Part shown: piece by piece, positions 60,660 through 63,803 of the stretch
How the letters are laid out: each line of letters begins with the position of its first letter
How positions within the stretch are numbered: position 1 is the first letter of the stretch
Assembly (NCBI GenBank): GCA_015061815.1
Contig: SUVW01000017.1
Location: 1 to 63,803, forward strand
Source of the DNA: Lentisphaerota bacterium
GTDB lineage: Bacteria > Verrucomicrobiota > Lentisphaeria > Victivallales > Victivallaceae
Length of the DNA: 63,803 bases
Direction of reading: 5' to 3'
Notes under the pieces: model-generated
The model's database searches: none
The model's input: the letters and a program-made list of their open reading frames with translations, nothing else
Told to the model about the DNA's origin: nothing
Made by a program: the position numbers and the translations under genes

Positions 60660-61433
60660 TCAAAGCATTCTGTAATGCAATGCGACTTTATATTTTTTGT
60701 TTGCCTTGTCATTGGTTTCATTGGGAACCCAAGTTAATGGGAGATCATCGTAGTACGCGGTATCGACATGACCATCACAAAACGACATATTTGCCTGCGC
60801 CAAACCATGACGGATCATTGAAATACCATAAGGACAATCACTGTCGTAATTGCAGAAATAGGCACTGCCCATTTCCGCCCCCGGAACACCAAAACGGAAT
60901 AATGTTTCTTTTTCACCGGCACCGCGAACCGCAGAATGAGGGGTGGCGGCATCTGCCGTCAGAGCGAGACGGGAAAGACTGTTGAGTTTATTCCATTTTT
61001 TGTAATAAGCTTTGCCGGAGTTATTGTTTTGTCCTTCGGCGTTGTGATTGGAAATATTGTAATTTATACCGTAATTACTGTGATGATCATCTTTGCCGCG
61101 CAGCGTACTGGCACTGCACCACAGAGGCAGACTGCCGAAGTCATCTGCGGTAAGTTCACCACTGCCGATATAACCGAGCTTCACAATATCCTGAGCCCAA
61201 GTTCCACTGCCCGGCAGAATATCTTCATTATCATCAGAATAACTCTGCAGAGCCAAAGAGAGCTGTTTCAAGTTGGATTTGCAGCTGGCATCGCGTCCGC
61301 GTGCCCGGGCAGCATTCAGTGCCGGCAGCAATATTGCAGCCAGAATAGCGATAATCGCGATAACGACGAGAAGTTCGATCAAAGTAAAACTGCCATGTTT
61401 TACTTTTTTAGCGGAGACGGTCAAATTTTTCAT
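60660..61433 (-). CDS. Type II pseudopilin-like protein (prepilin leader, H-X9-DG-type tail)
   Basis: A 257-residue protein with an intact short leader [15 protein letters not shown] and the cleavage/methylation motif [32 protein letters not shown] mostly beta body follows, with several Cys pairs (CKSN, CSAS, CNYDSDC), and [16 protein letters not shown] near the end, an H-DG motif with one extra residue in the spacer. It should be processed by a prepilin peptidase and placed in the periplasm or on the surface. AAAGGA lies before the ATG. A TATAAT at 61501-61496 could give it its own promoter. It heads the DUF4091/aldolase operon. Confidence 0.9.
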   Translation of the reverse strand: MKNLTVSAKKVKHGSFTLIELLVVIAIIAILAAILLPALNAARARGRDASCKSNLKQLSLALQSYSDDNEDILPGSGTWAQDIVKLGYIGSGELTADDFGSLPLWCSASTLRGKDDHHSNYGINYNISNHNAEGQNNNSGKAYYKKWNKLNSLSRLALTADAATPHSAVRGAGEKETLFRFGVPGAEMGSAYFCNYDSDCPYGISMIRHGLAQANMSFCDGHVDTAYYDDLPLTWVPNETNDKANKKYKVALHYRML

Positions 61434-61496
61434 ATTACTTTTCCTTTCAAATTAGGTGTTTAAGTTGACCTTTCCCGGAGAACATACGGACTTTTA

Positions 61497-62165
61497 TTAT
61501 ACTGGATCGTTTTTACCTGAAAAACTCTTGAAATACGGATTCAGGTGTTCACGCATTGCATCACGGAATTCCGCAGCGGTTCCATTTTCAAGAACATCGC
61601 ATAATTTCAAGTGACTGTTTCTATTTTTTTCCAACACCTCCGCACTTGGATGATAGGAAGTGTCAAAAAATTCTGTCAACACCTGTCTGAATTCATTGGC
61701 ATTGCGGTTTCCGGATATGGAAAGCAACATGGTGTGGAACTCAATATCTGCATTGACAGACAGATCGTTTTGGGCTATCTGCCGCAATTTGGCAATAGCT
61801 TCTGGAGTTTTGCGAATATAGATAAACTCACTCATGCCCAATTCCAGGGCGATCCGCATTTCCTTGAAATCACGCCGTTCGCTGTTGGAAAAGAGATTGG
61901 TTTGAGCAATTTTACTGAAAGTATGAAACAGTTGCGGTTTGCACAGGACAGTCCCCCGACGCTTACGCGGTTCGACCAGGCCGAGGGCTTTCAGCCGTCC
62001 CAATCCTTCACGAACGCTCAAACGGCTGACATTGAGATAATCAGCTATTTCCTCCTCGCGAGGCAACAGGTCACCAGGCTGTAAAGTCTTCTCTCTAATA
62101 AAAGTCAATATACTGTTTTCAATTCCATCTGCCAGAGTCGTGCTGAAAACTTCTTTCATGATCAT
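61497..62165 (-). CDS. FadR-type (GntR/FCD) transcriptional regulator
   Basis: A 222-residue regulator. The winged helix-turn-helix is LPREEEIADYLNVSRLSVREGLGRLKALGLVEPRKRRGTVL. The C-terminal helical FCD domain has 'DFKEMRIALELGMSEF', 'VNADIEFHTMLLSISGN' (D-x-x-FH-x-x-L) and a later 'HLKLCDVLENGTAAEFRDAMREHL' with the usual metal-site His residues. FCD regulators bind sugar acids or other carboxylates, which suits the aldolase operon downstream. The ATG at 62165 is supported by GAGG nine bases before. Confidence 0.9.
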   Translation of the reverse strand: MIMKEVFSTTLADGIENSILTFIREKTLQPGDLLPREEEIADYLNVSRLSVREGLGRLKALGLVEPRKRRGTVLCKPQLFHTFSKIAQTNLFSNSERRDFKEMRIALELGMSEFIYIRKTPEAIAKLRQIAQNDLSVNADIEFHTMLLSISGNRNANEFRQVLTEFFDTSYHPSAEVLEKNRNSHLKLCDVLENGTAAEFRDAMREHLNPYFKSFSGKNDPV

Positions 62166-62199
62166 AAAAGAATACCTCAAAAAAGATTGATTATGTTTA

Positions 62200-62247
62200 A
62201 TAAGTATGACATATTTATATTATAATCTACATTTCAACTATTTTCAA
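62200..62247 (-). promoter_or_regulatory. Promoter with overlapping operator candidate for the FadR-type gene
   Basis: TTGAAA (62247-62242), a 17-base spacer and TATAAT (62224-62219) make a near-consensus promoter. Immediately downstream, spanning the expected start of transcription, the inverted repeat ATAAGTATG-A-CATATTTAT (62200-62218, one mismatch) is a natural autorepressor site. Confidence 0.6.
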
Positions 62248-62560
62248 GGATGTTTTCTATATTTTTTTGATTTTTTCCGGGAATGCAAAAACATACGTTA
62301 AAAATAAAGCGACATCTCCAACGGGAGTTTTTCTGAAGTCCATCTTACCCTGAAAAATCGTTGTTTTTTCGTATTTCCTTCTGGATTCCGGTACTCTGTG
62401 GCACATCATAAACCAATTTGCGACATCCAGATTTCAGGGAAGAAATGAAAAAAATCCACACATCACGGAAAAACAGGGAAGATTCGGGGAAGTTTTTGTA
62501 TATTAAAATAACCGCATGAATACAACCGTGTAATTACTGAAAATCCCTCATTTTATCAGC
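62248..62560. other. AT-rich gap without recognisable genes
   Basis: No open frame with a ribosome site, no RNA gene and no strong inverted repeat was seen. It separates the FadR-type regulator from the remnant region to the right. Confidence 0.5.
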
Positions 62561-62644
62561 TTATTTGGGTATAATTTCTGCGGTATTGACAAAATTTACT
62601 GCCGCCAAACGCTGCAGCTGCCCTTCTATAAAACGCTGAATCAT
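62561..62644 (-). CDS. 27-codon small ORF with a very strong ribosome site
   Basis: ATG at 62644 is preceded by AGGAGG with 7-base spacing and encodes MIQRFIEGQLQRLAAVNFVN plus seven residues, ending at TAA (62561). It may be a small protein or leader peptide, or the truncated N-terminus of a larger gene. No homology is recognised. Confidence 0.4.
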   Translation of the reverse strand: MIQRFIEGQLQRLAAVNFVNTAEIIPK

Positions 62645-62686
62645 CTTGAAGCCTCCTATGCTGGTCAATAACTAATACAACATTAC

Positions 62687-62725
62687 TTGTGTAAATTTCA
62701 ACCTTTGACTTCAGAATTTACACAA
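62687..62725. repeat. 11-bp inverted repeat
   Basis: TTGTGTAAATT (62687-62697) and AATTTACACAA (62715-62725) are perfect reverse complements separated by 17 bases. They lie upstream of the small ORF and downstream of the clamp-like pseudogene. This could be an operator, a hairpin, or the ends of a tiny element. Confidence 0.6.
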
Positions 62726-62729
62726 AAAA

Positions 62730-62753
62730 CATCCCTCCGGTAAACGAGGGATG
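62730..62753 (-). terminator. Rho-independent terminator of the clamp-like/zinc-ribbon unit
   Basis: On the minus strand CATCCCTC pairs with GAGGGATG around an 8-base loop and is followed by TTTTTTG. It lies just after the stop of the small zinc-ribbon frame at 62765. Confidence 0.75.
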
Positions 62754-62764
62754 GGGTTTGGATG

Positions 62765-62857
62765 CTAAAATTCATATCCACAGTCCCGGCAAATAAAACC
62801 ATCCACCCATTCGATAACATCATATGATCCGCACATCCGTAGCTGTAACTCCTGCAT
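62765..62857 (-). CDS. 30-codon zinc-ribbon-like small ORF
   Basis: The frame MQELQLRMCGSYDVIEWVDG continues FICRDCGYEF to a TAG at 62767-62765. The CG...CRDCGYEF layout is that of a small zinc ribbon lacking one of four Cys. It overlaps the 3' end of the clamp-like frame in another frame and is followed by a good terminator. It is probably the end of a decayed gene fused to the clamp-like fragment. Confidence 0.4.
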   Translation of the reverse strand: MQELQLRMCGSYDVIEWVDGFICRDCGYEF

Positions 62858-63272
62858 TGGAAAGGTTGATACCCTGCAACAACCGCCGATAGTTGGAACG
62901 ATCGACAACCGAAGCTGCTTGCGAAACCAGCTCTCCGAAATTCACTGGAAGTATTGCTGAAACCGCATCGGCAGCCGGTTCTTCAAACGCAGGAAACTCA
63001 ATAAATTTTCCAATCAGTTCGATCGTTTCATAACGCCCCATTCTGACCAGATCTTTCAGCTCCTTAAACGGCACTCAGAAGTCGATCTCGGTTTCAGTGA
63101 AAGCATCCAGAATCACCGAAACCGTTTCCACGCCATCAGTCGCCATCGCCCGTATGCCATTCTCATTGCCGACAAACCGCACCGACTGGTACAGCTCCAC
63201 CGGTGAAGTCTGGCACACAACCCTGCCTAGCACCCGCAGAGCATCATTCAATACACGCTTTTCAACTCTCAT
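62820..63272 (-). pseudogene. DNA polymerase III beta clamp-like gene fragment with in-frame TGA
   Basis: The ATG at 63272 follows GGAGG. The frame encodes MRVEKRVLNDALRVLGRVV ... VRFVGNENGIRAMATDGVETVSV ... EIDF, then TGA (63077-63075), and continues in the same frame VPFKELKDLVRMGRYETIELIGKF ... LPVNFGELVSQAASVVDRSNYRRLLQGINLSNAGVTATDVRII to a TGA at 62822. The order (ATDG, VPFKELKDLVR, ASVVDRSNYR, GINLS-GVTATD) is that of sliding-clamp domains in plasmid/phage-type homologues. The rest of the protein is missing, so it is a truncated pseudogene or, less likely, two small proteins. Confidence 0.55.
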
Positions 63273-63310
63273 TTTTACCTCCATAAGTTTGTTAGAGTTT
63301 AAATACAAAA

Positions 63311-63342
63311 AGCCCCGCCGATCCGTTTGGATCAGCAGGGCT
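63311..63342 (-). terminator. Hairpin with U tract ahead of the clamp-like pseudogene
   Basis: On the minus strand AGCCCTGCTGATCC pairs with GGATCGGCGGGGCT (two mismatches) around AAAC and is followed by TTTTTG. It precedes the clamp-like start by about 40 bases, so it is either the terminator of an older upstream gene or an attenuator. The remaining gap 63343-63574 is AT-rich and shows no gene. Confidence 0.6.
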
Positions 63343-63574
63343 TATATTGATCGTGGACTTATTCCACTATAGTGATATATAACTCAAAAATTTTGATTTA
63401 CATAGCAGAACTTATAATTAAAAAATCTCAATTATCATTACGTCAAATAAATAATATTAATAGTTTTGTGTGATATTTTTTATGTGCTGCAAGAGACATT
63501 TATTTGCAAACTTATGTTTGATTTTTACAAAATATGGCACATCACCAAAAAACAATGGATTTTTTTAATTTCAG

Positions 63575-63603
63575 TTGACAAAAAAAAATCATGGATGTAT
63601 ATT
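63575..63603 (+). promoter_or_regulatory. Consensus promoter of the GntR-type gene
   Basis: TTGACA (63575-63580), 17 bases, TATATT (63598-63603). The predicted start of transcription falls at about 63610, essentially on the ATG at 63611. Confidence 0.7.
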
Positions 63604-63610
63604 ATTGTCT

Positions 63611-63803
63611 ATGGCAGAGATTTTGAAAAAAAACATAACTCACGTTTATGAACGCTTTGAGCAGGAAACTGAAGAGCAGATACTCAATGGTTCCCTCAAG
63701 GCGGGAGATTGTATTATCTCTGAAAATGAGGCCGCAGAACGCTATAAAATCAGTCGTCGTTCTGCCCGTACTGCGATTGAGCACCTTATTGATAAAGGAC
63801 TGC
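63611..63803 (+). CDS. GntR-type transcriptional regulator (5' part, cut by window end)
   Basis: The first 64 codons read MAEILKKNITHVYERFEQET, then EEQILNGSLKAGDCIISENEAAERYKISRRSARTAIEHLIDKGL. This is a GntR-type winged helix-turn-helix (G-x-L-x-x-GD-x-x-x-SE-x-x-x-A-x-x-x-x-x-SR-x-x-x-R-x-A). No Shine-Dalgarno precedes the ATG and the promoter lies only 7 bases upstream, so the mRNA seems leaderless. The effector domain is beyond the window; in this phylum many such regulators carry a LacI-type sugar-binding domain. Confidence 0.8.
   Translation, partial: MAEILKKNITHVYERFEQETEEQILNGSLKAGDCIISENEAAERYKISRRSARTAIEHLIDKGL

Noticed and set aside
63075..63077. TGA as selenocysteine or a reassigned codon in the clamp-like gene
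   Set aside because: No SECIS-like hairpin was seen just after it, clamps are not selenoproteins, and all other genes use TGA as stop.

Overview
The window looks like a chromosomal stretch from a Lentisphaerota (Victivallis-type) bacterium, probably an anaerobic, glycan-degrading gut organism. The evidence is two prepilin-like genes with the [17 protein letters not shown] leader and H-X9-DG-type tail (abundant in that phylum), DUF4091 and DUF6259-like secreted enzymes, a complete rnf operon (Na+/H+-translocating ferredoxin:NAD+ oxidoreductase), Kdo activation (Gram-negative envelope) and mreB. Taxonomy is inferred from gene content only.

Layout. 0-11.7 kb: tRNA-Pro, two Hsp20 chaperones, a GT9-like protein, mreB with a DUF2156-type protein, then a plus-strand run of a sugar isomerase-like TIM barrel, an esterase, a fused GH13-GH133 glycogen-debranching-type enzyme and a D-aminoacylase-family amidohydrolase. 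11.8-22.4 kb (minus): kdsB, histidine phosphatase, malic enzyme, hflX and a giant secreted coiled-coil/TPR protein form one tight operon; upstream lie a motif-repeat tail-anchored protein and a TPR protein. 22.5-28.5 kb (minus): marR - TM1266-like regulator - rnfABCDGE. 28.8-33.0 kb (plus, divergent): RND efflux adaptor and pump. 33.0-42.1 kb: a decayed phage-type polyvalent ADP-ribosyltransferase remnant, a secreted CBM9-like protein, metallophosphoesterase/nadA, cysK, a HAD phosphatase, a YgiQ-type radical SAM protein and an NfeD-like protein.

42.2-52.9 kb is an accessory glycan island. An intergenic repeat of about 320 bp with RNA-like stems occurs at 42.2 kb and again, with its central module duplicated, at 49.66-50.16 kb. 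Between the copies lie an AraC regulator, a GH78-like enzyme, a secreted DUF6259-like protein and a pilin-like gene whose leader is knocked out of frame by an exact 35-bp tandem duplication. After the second copy come a GH37 trehalase and a secreted SGNH hydrolase.

53-62.2 kb (minus) is a second catabolic cluster: a FadR-type regulator with a clear promoter and operator candidate, a pilin-like protein, a stand-alone beta-domain protein, a DUF4091 enzyme carrying the same domain at its N-terminus, a GHL10-like TIM barrel, a NanA/DapA-type aldolase and two small Cys-containing proteins. 62.5-63.35 kb is decayed accessory DNA (a sliding-clamp-like pseudogene with an in-frame TGA, a small zinc-ribbon ORF, hairpins), followed by the start of a GntR-type regulator that seems to be leaderless and runs off the window.
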